Source of the DNA: Nocardioides ungokensis
GTDB lineage: Bacteria; Actinomycetota; Actinomycetes; Propionibacteriales; Nocardioidaceae
NCBI RefSeq assembly: GCF_013466985.1
Contig: NZ_CP059164.1
Span: forward strand, 3,171,001 to 3,235,000
Direction of reading: 5' to 3'
DNA length: 64,000 nucleotides
The stretch's first letter is position 1. Each line of letters starts with the position of its first letter. The translations under genes and the position numbers were made by a program. Under the pieces are notes generated by a model that made no database searches, was not told the DNA's origin, and worked only from the letters and a program-made list of their open reading frames with translations. Shown here piece by piece: positions 38,392 through 47,283 of this stretch.

Positions 38392-38628
38392 ATGGTCGTC
38401 CAGGCGTACATCTTGATCCAGACCGATGTCGGCAAGGCTGCCGAGGTTGCCTCCGCCATTGCCCAGGTCAAGGGCGTCACCCTCGCCGAGGACGTCACCG
38501 GGCCGTACGACGTGATCGTGCGCGCCGAGGCCCGCAACGTCGACGAGCTCGGCAAGCTGGTGGTCTCGAAGGTGCAGAACCTCGACGGGATCACGCGCAC
38601 CCTGACCTGCCCGGTCGTGCACATCTGA
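38392..38628 (+). CDS. Stand-alone Lrp/AsnC ligand-binding (RAM) domain protein
   Basis: This 78-residue protein is the alpha-beta RAM domain alone (VVQAYILIQTDVGKAAEVAS, GVTLAEDVTGPYDVIVRAEA), with no helix-turn-helix. Such proteins form oligomers and bind amino acids or related effectors. ATG 38392 is preceded by GAGGAG. The DUF3515 gene begins at the next base after its stop codon, so the two are coupled. The partner, if any, is unknown. Confidence 0.9.
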   Translation: MVVQAYILIQTDVGKAAEVASAIAQVKGVTLAEDVTGPYDVIVRAEARNVDELGKLVVSKVQNLDGITRTLTCPVVHI

Positions 38629-39147
38629 GTGGCCGGCACGTCTGACCGTCGACGACGCCCCGTGTCCCGGTGGACACGGGGCGTCGTCGCGTCGGCATGC
38701 CTGCTGCTCACCTCCTGCGGCTCGGGTGCGGTCGAGATCGACGCATCCCCGATGTCGGCCGCCGACCAGGCTGCCTGCCGCAAGCTCGTCGCCGACCTCC
38801 CCAGGACCATGGCCGGCCAGCCCGTGCGGGAGGTCTCCGGGGACACCGGCCTGGGCGCCGCCTGGGGCGATCCCGCGATCGTCCTGACCTGTGGCGTGCC
38901 CCAGCCGTCGAGCTTCTCCGACACCTCGACGTGCATCCAGACCGCCGGCGTGGGCTGGTACGTGCCCGACGACGTGCTGCTGTCCAACGACCAGTCGCGG
39001 GACGTCACGATGACGGCGGTGGGCTACCGGCCGCGGGTGCGCGTGTTCCTGCCCGGGGAGTACCGCCCGGACGGGTTCCCGAACACCGCAGCCGCCATCG
39101 GTGCGGTCGTCGACCGCGACCTGAAGCTGGTCAAGCCCTGCAAGTAG
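38629..39147 (+). CDS. DUF3515 lipoprotein
   Basis: This 172-residue protein has a signal peptide with lipobox LLLTSC (Cys30), so it should be lipid-anchored outside the membrane. The mature domain, with AADQAACRKLVADLPRTM, WGDPAIVLTCGV and GYRPRVRVFLPGEYRPDGF, matches the DUF3515 family, which is restricted to actinobacteria and found beside ddl and thiL. Its place suggests a link with the cell envelope, but no function is known. GTG 38629 follows the AsnC-type stop directly. It converges on ddl with 4 bp between stops. Confidence 0.88.
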   Translation: MAGTSDRRRRPVSRWTRGVVASACLLLTSCGSGAVEIDASPMSAADQAACRKLVADLPRTMAGQPVREVSGDTGLGAAWGDPAIVLTCGVPQPSSFSDTSTCIQTAGVGWYVPDDVLLSNDQSRDVTMTAVGYRPRVRVFLPGEYRPDGFPNTAAAIGAVVDRDLKLVKPCK

Positions 39148-39151
39148 GAGG

Positions 39152-40279
39152 TCAGCGCAGGCCGGTGTCGCGCTGCAGGGCGAGGCGGATCAGCCGGTCG
39201 ACGAGCGCCGGGTAGTCGAGCCCGCCCGCGGCCCACATCTGCGGATACATCGACGTCGGGGTGAAGCCGGGCATCGTGTTGATCTCGTTGACGACCAGCG
39301 AGCCGTCGGGGAAGACGAAGAAGTCGACGCGCGCCAGTCCCTCGCAGCCGACGGCCTCGAACGCCCGGGCGGCCAGCCCGCGCAGCTGCGCGGTCACGTC
39401 GTCGGGGATGTTCGCCGGGATGTCCACCTCGGTCTGCTCACCGGGGAGGTACTTCGCCTCGAAGTCGTAGAACTCGTGGTCGCCTCCCACGCGCAGCTCG
39501 GCCGGGACGCTCGTCTCGGGAGTGCCGTCGAGCGCCTGGAGCACGCCGCACTCGACCTCGCGCGCTCCTTCGGCCGAGACCTCGACGAGCACCTTCGGGT
39601 CGTGGCGCAGGGCCTCCGCGACGGCGTCGTCGAGCTCGGAGGGGTCGTGGACCTTGGAGATCCCGAAGCTGGAGCCGCCCCGGGCCGGCTTGACGAACAG
39701 CGGGTACCCCACCGTGGCCGCGCGCTCGCGGCAGCCGACGGCGTCGTTCGCCCACTCCCGGGCGGTGACCGTCACCGAGGGCATCACCGGCAGCCCGGCG
39801 GCCTGCAGGACGATCTTCATGTAGGCCTTGTCCATGCTCACCGCCGAGGCGAGGACCCCGGCGCCGACGTAGCGGACCCCGGCCATCTCGAACATCCCCT
39901 GGATCGTGCCGTCCTCGCCCCACGGTCCGTGCAGCAGCGGGAAGACGACGTCGACCTCGCCCAGGGTGCGCGGCGGCTGGGCGGGCTCGGTGACGACGAG
40001 GTCGGTGGAGCCCACGTGCTGGGAGAGCGCGACCGACGCGCCCGCGGAGTCGACCGTCGGCAGCTTGTCGGCGGACTCGATGCGCAGCCGCTCGGGGTCG
40101 CCGGACTCCAGCACCCAGCGGCCGTCGGTCGCGATGCCGACGGGGACGACGTCGTAGGCGTCGCGGTCGATCGCCTGCAGCACGCTGCCGGCCGTGACGC
40201 ACGAGATGCCGTGCTCGCTGGAGCGTCCACCGAACACGACGGCGACGCGGGGCTTGCGGTTCGGGGTGGGCTCGTTCAT
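39152..40279 (-). CDS. ddl: D-alanine--D-alanine ligase
   Basis: This ATP-grasp enzyme of about 375 residues makes the D-Ala-D-Ala dipeptide of peptidoglycan. Motifs are VVFGGRSSEHGISCVTAGSV (N-terminal), FPLLHGPWGEDGTIQGMFEM, GYPLFVKPARGGSSFGISKV, the metal-binding RVDFFVFPDGSLVVNEINTM and PGFTPTSMYPQMW. Start: ATG 40279 is plausible, but GTG 40297 and ATG 40291 in the same frame cannot be excluded (AGGTGG lies upstream of them). It is divergent from the PLP-enzyme gene. Confidence 0.95.
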   Translation of the reverse strand: MNEPTPNRKPRVAVVFGGRSSEHGISCVTAGSVLQAIDRDAYDVVPVGIATDGRWVLESGDPERLRIESADKLPTVDSAGASVALSQHVGSTDLVVTEPAQPPRTLGEVDVVFPLLHGPWGEDGTIQGMFEMAGVRYVGAGVLASAVSMDKAYMKIVLQAAGLPVMPSVTVTAREWANDAVGCRERAATVGYPLFVKPARGGSSFGISKVHDPSELDDAVAEALRHDPKVLVEVSAEGAREVECGVLQALDGTPETSVPAELRVGGDHEFYDFEAKYLPGEQTEVDIPANIPDDVTAQLRGLAARAFEAVGCEGLARVDFFVFPDGSLVVNEINTMPGFTPTSMYPQMWAAGGLDYPALVDRLIRLALQRDTGLR

Positions 40280-40311
40280 CGGCTCGACCATATCCACCTA
40301 GGCTCGGGTCC

Positions 40312-41442
40312 ATGTCCGAGGACTCGCCCGCCAGCCCCCCGCCCGTGTCCGCCCCCACATCCGAGCCGGTCGGCAGCACGCCGAAGTGGAAGCCGTCGAC
40401 GGTCGCTGTGAAGGCCGGTCGCCCCGAGCACCGCCCCGACCAGCCGCTCAACGAACCGATCGTGATGGCCTCGACGTACGTCGCCGGCGGGGACCTCGAG
40501 TACGGCCGCTACGGCAACCCCACGTGGACGGCGTTCGAGGAGGCGCTGGGCGCTCTCGAGGGTGGCCGCTGCCTGAGCTTCGCCTCGGGCCTGGCCGCCG
40601 TCGCGACGGTCCTCGACCTGGTCGGCCGCGACGCCAAGGTGGTGGCCCCCCGGCACGCCTACAACGGCACCGTGCTCCAGCTGGGTGACCTGGAGGCGCG
40701 GGGGCGCCTGCAGACCGAGCTGGTCGACGTCACCGACACCGCCGCGGTCGTGGCCGCCTGCGAGGACGCCGCCCTGGTCTGGCTGGAGTCCCCCACCAAC
40801 CCGGCGCTGGAGATCGCCGACATCGAGACCATCCGCAAGGCCGCGCACGAGGCCGGCGCGTACGTCGTCGTCGACAACACCTTCGCCACTCCCCTGCTGC
40901 AGACGCCGCTCGACCTCGACGTCGACATGGTCGTCCACTCGGCGACGAAGTACCTCGCCGGTCACAGCGACGTCCTCATGGGCGCCGTCGTCACCCGCGA
41001 CGAGGACCTGTACGCCGTGCTCAAGGGCCGGCGCGACGACCTGCTCGGCGCGGTCCCCGGCACGCTCGAGGCGTGGCTGGCGCTGCGCGGGCTGCGCACC
41101 CTGCACCTGCGCGTCGAGCGCGCCCAGGCCAACGCGCAGGAGCTGGTGCGCCGGCTCTCCGAGCACCCGGCCGTGGGCGAGGTCCGCTACCCAGGCTTCG
41201 GGGGCATCGTGTCCGTCGTGCTGGCCCAGGGCGCCCTGGCCGCTGACCTGCTGACCCACAAGACCAAGCTGTGGGTCCACGCCACCTCGCTCGGTGGGGT
41301 CGAGTCGACCTTCGAGCGCCGGCGGCGCTGGAAGTCCGAGCCCGCGACGATCCCCGACGGGCTGGTGCGGCTCTCGGTGGGCATCGAGGACGTCGACGAC
41401 CTGTGGGACGACCTGCGGACCGCGCTCGACGATCTCACCTGA
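40312..41442 (+). CDS. Cys/Met-metabolism PLP-dependent enzyme (cystathionine gamma-synthase/lyase type)
   Basis: This 376-residue fold-type I PLP enzyme has the family core YGRYGNPTWTAFEEALGALE, the PLP-ring stacking tyrosine in PRHAYNGT, VVVDNTFATPLLQTPLDLD (Asp189) and the PLP lysine in VVHSATKYLAGHSD (Lys213). The C-terminal segment VRLSVGIEDVDDLWDDL is standard. Family members make or cleave cystathionine or related thioethers; motifs do not tell which. It starts at ATG 40312, is divergent from ddl and ends just before a perfect 22-bp-arm hairpin. Confidence 0.88.
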   Translation: MSEDSPASPPPVSAPTSEPVGSTPKWKPSTVAVKAGRPEHRPDQPLNEPIVMASTYVAGGDLEYGRYGNPTWTAFEEALGALEGGRCLSFASGLAAVATVLDLVGRDAKVVAPRHAYNGTVLQLGDLEARGRLQTELVDVTDTAAVVAACEDAALVWLESPTNPALEIADIETIRKAAHEAGAYVVVDNTFATPLLQTPLDLDVDMVVHSATKYLAGHSDVLMGAVVTRDEDLYAVLKGRRDDLLGAVPGTLEAWLALRGLRTLHLRVERAQANAQELVRRLSEHPAVGEVRYPGFGGIVSVVLAQGALAADLLTHKTKLWVHATSLGGVESTFERRRRWKSEPATIPDGLVRLSVGIEDVDDLWDDLRTALDDLT

Positions 41443-41458
41443 GGCCGTCGATGCCCCT

Positions 41459-41504
41459 AACGTCATGCGGATCGTGGCCCTGGGGCCACGATCCGCATGA
41501 CGTT
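41459..41504. terminator. Bidirectional hairpin with 22-bp perfect arms
   Basis: AACGTCATGCGGATCGTGGC-CC (41459-41480) and its exact reverse complement (41483-41504) are separated by only TG. It lies between the convergent PLP-enzyme gene (stop 41442) and gpsA (stop 41512). The outer sequence ACGTCATGCG(G/A)ATCG recurs in a second hairpin at 48013-48056. Confidence 0.75.
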
Positions 41505-41511
41505 GCGGGCG

Positions 41512-42534
41512 CTAGTCAGTCTCGGCCTTGGTGTCGCGGGCGATGAAGGCGTCCATCATCTCCTGGGCGGTCATCCGGCCCGCGACCACGGCGTCCACGT
41601 GCTCGGCGATCGGGGCGTCGACGCCCGTCTGCCGCGCCAGCGCCAGCAGCGACGAGCACGACTTGGCGCCCTCGGCGACCTGCCGGGTCGTCGCGTAGAT
41701 CTCCTCCGTCGTCATGCCCCGGCCGAGCTTCTCACCGAACGTCCGGTTGCGCGAGAGCGGCGAGGAGCAGGTCGCCACCAGGTCGCCCAGCCCGGCCAGG
41801 CCCATCAGGGTGAGCGGGTTCGCGCCGAGTGCGGTGGCGAGGCGGGCGGTCTCGGCCAGCCCGCGGGTGATCACCGAGGCCGTGGTGTTGTCGCCGAAGC
41901 CGAGGCCGACGGCCATGCCGACCGCCAGGCCTACGACGTTCTTGTAGGCGCCGCCGAGCTCGCAGCCCAGCACGTCGGTGCTGGTGTAGGGGCGGAACGC
42001 CGGCGAGTGGATGCGGTCCTGGATCATCTTCGCGACCGCCTCGTCGGCGCACGCGACCACCGACGCCGCGGGCTCCCGCCGGGCGATCTCCGGGGACAGG
42101 TTGGGCCCGCTGACCACGGCGATCCGCTCCGGGCCTGCACCGGTCACCTGGGCGATGACCTCGCTCATCCGCTCCAGGGTGCCGAGCTCGACCCCCTTCA
42201 TCAGCGAGACGATCACCGCGTCCGGCTCGATGTACGGCGCCCACTCGGTGAGGCCCGCGCGCAGCGACTGCGACGGCGTGGCCAGCACCACCATGTCGGC
42301 GCCGTGGAGCGCCTTCTCGACGTCGTGGGTCGCGGAGACGGCCGGCGGCAGCTCGATCCCGGGCTGGTAGTCCGGGTTCTCGTGGTGCTCGTTGATCTCG
42401 CGCGCGAGCTCCTCGCGCCGCGCCCAGAGCACCACCTCGTTGCCGGCGTCGGCCAGCACGATCGAGAAGGCCGTCCCCCACGACCCGGCGGTGAACACGG
42501 CGACCTTGCCGTGCTTCGTCGGTTCGTGGCTCAT
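41512..42534 (-). CDS. gpsA: Glycerol-3-phosphate dehydrogenase [NAD(P)+]
   Basis: This 340-residue cytosolic enzyme reduces dihydroxyacetone phosphate to glycerol-3-phosphate for phospholipid synthesis. KVAVFTAGSWGTAFSIVLAD is the Rossmann motif (GxGxxG replaced by TAGSWG, as is common in GpsA), with VVSGPNLSPEIARREPAA, VLGCELGGAYKNVVGLAVGM (catalytic Lys) and GLAGLGDLVATCSSPLSRN. ATG 42534 has GAAGGAG seven bases upstream. The reading frame continues upstream without a stop into plsC, so either the two are fused or gpsA restarts at its own ribosome site. Confidence 0.94.
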   Translation of the reverse strand: MSHEPTKHGKVAVFTAGSWGTAFSIVLADAGNEVVLWARREELAREINEHHENPDYQPGIELPPAVSATHDVEKALHGADMVVLATPSQSLRAGLTEWAPYIEPDAVIVSLMKGVELGTLERMSEVIAQVTGAGPERIAVVSGPNLSPEIARREPAASVVACADEAVAKMIQDRIHSPAFRPYTSTDVLGCELGGAYKNVVGLAVGMAVGLGFGDNTTASVITRGLAETARLATALGANPLTLMGLAGLGDLVATCSSPLSRNRTFGEKLGRGMTTEEIYATTRQVAEGAKSCSSLLALARQTGVDAPIAEHVDAVVAGRMTAQEMMDAFIARDTKAETD

Positions 42535-43320
42535 GGATGCTCCTTCGTGGTGCTTGTGTCGGGTCTTGTCGGGGTCCTTGTAGGGGTTGCCGGTCTCCCG
42601 GACTCCGGCCTTGCGCATGTCGAAGCGCTCGGTCGGCGCCTGCTCACCGCGGATGTCCTCCACGAGCGCGGTGATCGCGGCCATGATCCGGTCGGTGGCC
42701 TGCTGCGTCACCTCTGGGGAGGGCGGCAGCGCCAGCAGGTCGGCGAGGTCGACGGGATCACCGACCTTCATCCTGACCAGCTTGCGCGGGAACAGGTCGG
42801 GCTTCTTCGCGTAGGGCGCGAGCAGCTGCTGGGCTCCCCACTGCCCCACCGGGATCACGGGACAACCGGTGGCGAGGGCGATCCGCGCGGCCCCCGACTT
42901 CCCGGTCATCGGCCACTGACCAGGGTCGCGGGTGATGGTGCCCTCGGGGTAGACCACGACACATTCCCCGTTGCGCACCGCCGCGACCGCCGCGTCGTAC
43001 GCACCGATGGCGTTGCGGCTCAGCCGCTCCACCGGGATCTGGCCCGCAGCGGTGAGGAAGTAGCCGAGTGCCCTGTTCCTGAAGAGTCCCGACTTCGCGA
43101 GGTAGCGCGGGAGCCGGCCGTGGTCGTAGACGATGTGCGCGGCGGTGAGCGGGTCGACGTGGGAGACGTGGTTGAGGACGAGGATGAAGCCGCCGTGCTC
43201 GGGGATCTTCTCGCCACCGGTCCACTCGTGCCTGGTCGTCGCGAGCAGCGCCGGCTTGACGATGGCGACGGCGATGCCGTACGCCCATCCACGCCGCTGC
43301 TGCAGCTTGCGAACCTTCAC
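42535..43320 (-). CDS. plsC: 1-acyl-glycerol-3-phosphate acyltransferase, open into gpsA
   Basis: This membrane-bound acyltransferase makes phosphatidic acid. From GTG 43320 the protein starts KVRKLQQRRGWAYGIAVAIV; the HX4D catalytic motif is NHVSHVDPL, followed by GQIPVERLSRN, VVYPEGTITRDP (substrate motif) and a PVIPVGQWG block. About 262 residues precede the gpsA ATG. No stop codon separates them, so translation from plsC would run into gpsA in frame. Elsewhere the two are adjacent separate genes in the same pathway. An ATGA overlap exists in another frame, so a lost stop through an indel is possible. Confidence 0.9.
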
Positions 43321-43460
43321 GTGCGTCCCTGTCGTTCCTCCGGCACCAGGCCGTGGCGTTGTCTGCGTCGAGGTGCAGGCTACTCGGTCGTAGGGTCGTG
43401 GGCCGGTGTCGGACACACCGGGAGAACGTGCGTCACCCGGCCCTGCGAGGATCGACTCCG

Positions 43461-44093
43461 ATGACGTCTCCGCAGTACGCCGTGATGGTCCCGGTCAAGC
43501 CGCCGGCCCGCGGCAAGTCCCGCCTCGTCGGGCCGCCCGCCGACCTGCGCCGCGACCTCGCTGCGGCGTTCGCCCTCGACACCGTCGCGGCCTGCCTGTC
43601 CGCGGCGCAGGTGGGGGCCGTCCTCGCCGTGACCGACGACGCGCACTTCTCGCGCCACCTCGCCGCCCTGGGCTGCGCCTCCATCCCCGACGGCGTCACG
43701 GGTGACCTGAACGCCACCCTGCGCCAGGCCGCGGCCGAGGTCCGCCGGAGATGGCCGGAGCTGGCGCCGGTGGCCGTGTGTGCGGACCTGCCGGCCCTCC
43801 GCGCCGCTGACCTCGACGCCGCGCTCACGCAGGCGTCCACGCACCAGGCCTCGTTCGTCGCCGACGCCTCAGGGCTCGGCACCACCCTGTACGCCGCGAC
43901 CCACGACCGGTTCGACCCGCGGTTCGGGCTCGGGTCCTGCCTGGCCCACCTCGGGACCGGAGCGGTCGCCATCGAAGGTCCGCTCGCCTCGCTGCGTCGT
44001 GACGTCGACGACCTCGAGGATCTCCGCGAAGCCATGGAGCTGGGAGTCGGACCGCACACCCGCGAGGCCGTCGCCGGCTCCGAAATGCGGTGA
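43461..44093 (+). CDS. cofC: 2-phospho-L-lactate (phosphoenolpyruvate) guanylyltransferase
   Basis: This 210-residue nucleotidyltransferase activates 2-phospho-L-lactate or phosphoenolpyruvate with GTP in coenzyme F420 synthesis. VMVPVKPPARGKSRLVG is the N-terminal nucleotide-binding motif, followed by PVAVCADLPALRAADLDAAL (metal Asp) and SFVADASGLGTTLYAA with a FGLGSCLAHL block. Start is ATG 43461. It shows that the organism makes F420. It is divergent from plsC and converges on the HU gene through a shared hairpin. Confidence 0.93.
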   Translation: MTSPQYAVMVPVKPPARGKSRLVGPPADLRRDLAAAFALDTVAACLSAAQVGAVLAVTDDAHFSRHLAALGCASIPDGVTGDLNATLRQAAAEVRRRWPELAPVAVCADLPALRAADLDAALTQASTHQASFVADASGLGTTLYAATHDRFDPRFGLGSCLAHLGTGAVAIEGPLASLRRDVDDLEDLREAMELGVGPHTREAVAGSEMR

Positions 44094-44125
44094 TGGCGGG
44101 CCTCCCGCAGGAGGCCCGCCATCAC
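44090..44125. terminator. Bidirectional hairpin between cofC and HU gene
   Basis: GTGATGGCGGGCCTCC (44090-44105) and its reverse complement (44110-44125) form a 16-bp perfect stem with a CGCA loop. The cofC stop (TGA, 44091-44093) lies in the first arm and the HU stop is 13 bp beyond the second. Confidence 0.75.
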
Positions 44126-44138
44126 GCTCTGGCGTCGG

Positions 44139-44858
44139 TCAGGACTTCTTGGCCGCGACCTTCTTCGCCGGGGCCTTCTTGGCGGGTGCCTTCTTCGCCG
44201 GCGCCTTCTTGGCCGCCGTCTTCGTGGCGGTCGTGGTCTTCTTGGCCGTCGACTTCGTGGCGGCGGTGGTCTTCTTGGCGGGCGCTGACTTCTTGGCGGC
44301 CGTCGTGGTCTTGGTGGCCGTCTTCTTCGCGGGCGCTGACTTCTTGGCGGCCGCCGTGGTCTTGGTGGCCGTCTTCTTGGCGGGCGCCGACTTCTTGGCG
44401 GCCGTGGACTTCGTGGCCGCCGTGGTCTTGGTGGCCGTCTTCTTCGCGGGCGCCGACTTCTTGGCGGCCGCCGTGGTCTTGGTGGCCGTCTTCTTGGCGG
44501 CCGTGGCAGCAGCGGCGCCCGACGCCGCCGCCTTCTTGGCGGCCGTGCCCGAGGCAGCCAGCGTGAGCTTGGGCAGCTTCTTGGCGCCGGAGACGACGTT
44601 CTTCAGGTCCGCCCCGGGGCTGAACTTCGGCACCGCGGTCTTCTTCGCCTTGATCCGCTGACCCGTCTGCGGGTTGCGGACCCAGCGCGCCTCACGCACG
44701 CGCTTCTCGAAGGAGCCGAAGCCGGTGATGGCCACCTTCTCCCCCTTGGCGACCTCGCGGGTGATCGTGTCCAGGACGGACTCGAGCGCGTGCGCGGCAG
44801 CCTTACGGTTCCCCTCGTAACGCTGTGCCAGCGCGTCGATGAGCTGAGTTTTGTTCAC
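44139..44858 (-). CDS. hup: HU-family DNA-binding protein with long Lys/Ala tail
   Basis: This 239-residue nucleoid protein has an N-terminal HU domain (residues 1-90) with KTQLIDALAQRYEGNRKAAA, KVAITGFGSFEKRVREARW, VRNPQTGQRIKAKKTAVPKF, the DNA-wrapping beta arms. Residues about 105-239 are a histone-H1-like tail of repeated KKTATKTTAAAKKSAPA units. This architecture is that of mycobacterial HupB/Hlp and Streptomyces HupS. Start is GTG 44858 with GGAAGGGAA upstream. The tail is encoded by near-identical DNA repeats, so its length may vary between strains. A TTGTGA-N17-TAGCGT promoter lies upstream. Confidence 0.95.
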   Translation of the reverse strand: MNKTQLIDALAQRYEGNRKAAAHALESVLDTITREVAKGEKVAITGFGSFEKRVREARWVRNPQTGQRIKAKKTAVPKFSPGADLKNVVSGAKKLPKLTLAASGTAAKKAAASGAAAATAAKKTATKTTAAAKKSAPAKKTATKTTAATKSTAAKKSAPAKKTATKTTAAAKKSAPAKKTATKTTTAAKKSAPAKKTTAATKSTAKKTTTATKTAAKKAPAKKAPAKKAPAKKVAAKKS

Positions 44859-44914
44859 TAGCTTCCCTTCCAATGAACTGTGCGGCCGAGCCCATGCTCG
44901 ACTTTCTTCAACGC

Positions 44915-44943
44915 ACGCTAGGTTTCCGTGGCCCTCGTCACAA
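44915..44943 (-). promoter_or_regulatory. Candidate sigma-70-type promoter of the HU gene
   Basis: On the minus strand TTGTGA (44943-44938), a 17-bp spacer and TAGCGT (44920-44915) fit a housekeeping promoter, giving a leader of about 50 nt. The 327-bp interval 44859-45185 between HU and leuD contains this promoter, a locally AT-rich stretch (about 44940-44990) and the leuD terminator; I see no gene in it. Confidence 0.5.
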
Positions 44944-45044
44944 TCACCACGCCGACTATTTGCTCACCTTTTTTCGGGCACGACAGCCGCAAATCCCCCT
45001 TGGAATCAGGGGAAAGAGCTCGAAAGCGACGGTGCCGGGAAATG

Positions 45045-45090
45045 CGAAGTGCCCGAATCCCCAGTCCTGCTTGGGGATTCGGGCACTTCG
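45045..45090 (-). terminator. leuCD terminator
   Basis: CGAAGTGCCCGAATCCCCA (45045-45063) and its exact reverse complement (45072-45090) form a 19-bp stem with an 8-base loop. It lies 95 bp beyond the leuD stop on the minus strand and about 100 bp before the HU promoter. Confidence 0.7.
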
Positions 45091-45185
45091 ACCGAGTCAC
45101 AAGATGTCGAGTGCGTCCACCTCATGGGCACAATCGGCGGAACCGGAGAAATCGGCGGATTCCGCGCACACGCAGGCAGAAAGCC

Positions 45186-45785
45186 TCAGAGGGTGGCCGG
45201 CTTCCAGCTCGGTCGGGCCGCCTCGTAGCTCTCGATCGCGTCCTCGTGGCCGAGCGTGATGCCGATGTCGTCGAGGCCCTCCAGCAACCGCCAGCGGGTG
45301 TAGTCGTCGATGTCGAAGGAGTCCTCGATCGCGTCCGGACCGTCACCGGCACGAACCGTGCGCGCCTCCAGGTCGAGGGTGACGGTCGCCCCGGGATGCT
45401 CCTCGAGGTGGTCCCAGAGGCGCTGGACGACCTTCTCGTCGACCTGTGCCGCGAGCAGGCCGGACTTGCCGGCGTTGCCGCGGAAGATGTCGGCGAAGCG
45501 TGGTGAGATCACGGCCTTGAAGCCGTAGTTCTGCAACGCCCAGACCGCGTGCTCGCGCGAGGAGCCCGTGCCGAAGTCAGGGCCGGCGACCAGCACCGAG
45601 CCGGCGGCGTACGCCTCGTCGTTCAGCACGAACGTCGGGTCGTTGCGCCAGGCCGCGAACAGCCCGTCCTCGAAGCCGGTGCGGGTGACCCGCTTGAGGT
45701 AGACCGCGGGGATGATCTGGTCGGTGTCGACGTTGCTGCGACGCAGCGGGACGCCGACGCCGGTGTGGGTGGTGAACTTCTCCAT
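45186..45785 (-). CDS. leuD: 3-isopropylmalate dehydratase small subunit
   Basis: This 199-residue swivelling-domain subunit works with LeuC to isomerise 2- to 3-isopropylmalate in leucine synthesis. [17 protein letters not shown] and [20 protein letters not shown] (the substrate-binding loop) are clear, with [20 protein letters not shown] following. Length is normal. Start is ATG 45785, 11 bp after leuC. Confidence 0.97.
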   Translation of the reverse strand: MEKFTTHTGVGVPLRRSNVDTDQIIPAVYLKRVTRTGFEDGLFAAWRNDPTFVLNDEAYAAGSVLVAGPDFGTGSSREHAVWALQNYGFKAVISPRFADIFRGNAGKSGLLAAQVDEKVVQRLWDHLEEHPGATVTLDLEARTVRAGDGPDAIEDSFDIDDYTRWRLLEGLDDIGITLGHEDAIESYEAARPSWKPATL

Positions 45786-45796
45786 GACGCTCTCCC

Positions 45797-47197
45797 TCAG
45801 TCCAGGTCGGCCGGCGACGACAGCGTGCCGCGGATGGCGGTGGCGGCGGCGACGGGCACGGACACCAGGTGCGTGCGCCCGCCCTTGCCCTGCCGGCCCT
45901 CGAAGTTGCGGTTCGACGTGGACGCGCTCCGCTCGCCCGGGGCGAGCTGGTCGGGGTTCATGCCCAGACACATGGAGCAGCCGGCGCCACGCCACTCGGC
46001 ACCCGCCTCCTTGAAGACGACGTCGAGGCCCTCCTCCTCGGCCTGGAGCCGGACCCGCACCGAGCCGGGCACGACCAGCAGGCGGGTGTCCTTGTCGACG
46101 TGGCGGCCCTTGATGATCGCGGCGGCGGTACGCAGGTCCTCGATGCGGCCGTTGGTGCACGAGCCGACGAAGACGGTGTCGACCTTCACCTCGCGCATGG
46201 GGGTGCCGGCCTCGAGACCCATGTACTGCAGGGCCTTCTCGGCGGCGACCCGGTCGCCGCCGTCCTCGAAGCCGGCGGGGTCGGGGACCGCGGCGCCCAG
46301 CGGGACGCCCTGGCCGGGGTTGGTGCCCCAGGTGACGAACGGCGTCATCGTCGAGGCGTCGAGCACGATCTCCTCGTCGAACTCGGCGTCGTCGTCGGTG
46401 ACGAGGGTCTTCCAGTGCTCGACCGCCGCGGTCCAGTCCTCACCCTTCGGCGCCTCGGGGCGACCCTCGATGTAGTCGAACGTCGTCTGGTCGGGGGCGA
46501 TGAGCCCGGCCTTGGCGCCCCACTCGATGCTCATGTTGCAGACCGTCATCCGGCCCTCCATCGAGAGCTCCTCGATGGCCGGGCCGCGGTACTCCACGAT
46601 GTAGCCCTGGCCACCGCCGGTGCCGGTGTGGGCGATCAGGGTCAGCACCAGGTCCTTGGCCGTGACGCCGGCGGGCAGGCTCCCGTTGACCGTGACGGCC
46701 ATGGTCTTCGGCTTCGCCTGCGGCAGCGTCTGGGTGGCCAGCACGTGCTCGACCTCGGAGGTGCCGATGCCGAAGGCGATCGCCCCGAAGGCGCCGTGCG
46801 TGCTGGTGTGGCTGTCGCCGCACACGATGGTCATGCCGGGCTGGGTCAGGCCGAGCTGTGGGCCGACGACGTGCACGATCCCCTGCTCGATGTCACCGAG
46901 CGGGTGCAGCCGGACGCCGAACTCCGCGGCGTTGCGCCGCAGCGTCTCGACCTGGGTGCGGGAGACCGGGTCGGCGATCGGCTTGTCCCAGTCCACCGTC
47001 GGGACGTTGTGGTCCTCCGTGGCCAGCGTCAGGTCCGGACGGCGGACGGTGCGCCCGGCGAGGCGGAGTCCGTCGAACGCCTGCGGCGACGTGACCTCGT
47101 GGAGGAGGTGCAGGTCGATGTAGAGCAGGTCCGGCTCTCCCTCGCGCGCCCGGACGACGTGCTCGTCCCAGACCTTCTCGGCCAGGGTCTTGCCCAT
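45797..47197 (-). CDS. leuC: 3-isopropylmalate dehydratase large subunit
   Basis: This 466-residue aconitase-family protein binds a 4Fe-4S cluster through the cysteines of [15 protein letters not shown] and [11 protein letters not shown], and has ATEDHNVPT and [23 protein letters not shown] 47197 begins the family N-terminus [14 protein letters not shown]. It is co-transcribed with leuD and divergent from the IclR-type regulator, the arrangement in which NdgR/LtbR controls leuCD. Confidence 0.97.
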   Translation of the reverse strand: MGKTLAEKVWDEHVVRAREGEPDLLYIDLHLLHEVTSPQAFDGLRLAGRTVRRPDLTLATEDHNVPTVDWDKPIADPVSRTQVETLRRNAAEFGVRLHPLGDIEQGIVHVVGPQLGLTQPGMTIVCGDSHTSTHGAFGAIAFGIGTSEVEHVLATQTLPQAKPKTMAVTVNGSLPAGVTAKDLVLTLIAHTGTGGGQGYIVEYRGPAIEELSMEGRMTVCNMSIEWGAKAGLIAPDQTTFDYIEGRPEAPKGEDWTAAVEHWKTLVTDDDAEFDEEIVLDASTMTPFVTWGTNPGQGVPLGAAVPDPAGFEDGGDRVAAEKALQYMGLEAGTPMREVKVDTVFVGSCTNGRIEDLRTAAAIIKGRHVDKDTRLLVVPGSVRVRLQAEEEGLDVVFKEAGAEWRGAGCSMCLGMNPDQLAPGERSASTSNRNFEGRQGKGGRTHLVSVPVAAATAIRGTLSSPADLD

Positions 47198-47283
47198 GAC
47201 TGTCTCCCTCACGTTCTGGCTCTCTGACGACGTCACACACACTACGCCTTGCATCCCATGATCTGAGACGGCAGTATTGCCAT

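Noticed and set aside
44139..44560. Regularly spaced repeats resembling a CRISPR array
   Set aside because: The repeats are the in-frame codons of the HU Lys/Ala tail, with no unique spacers and no cas genes.
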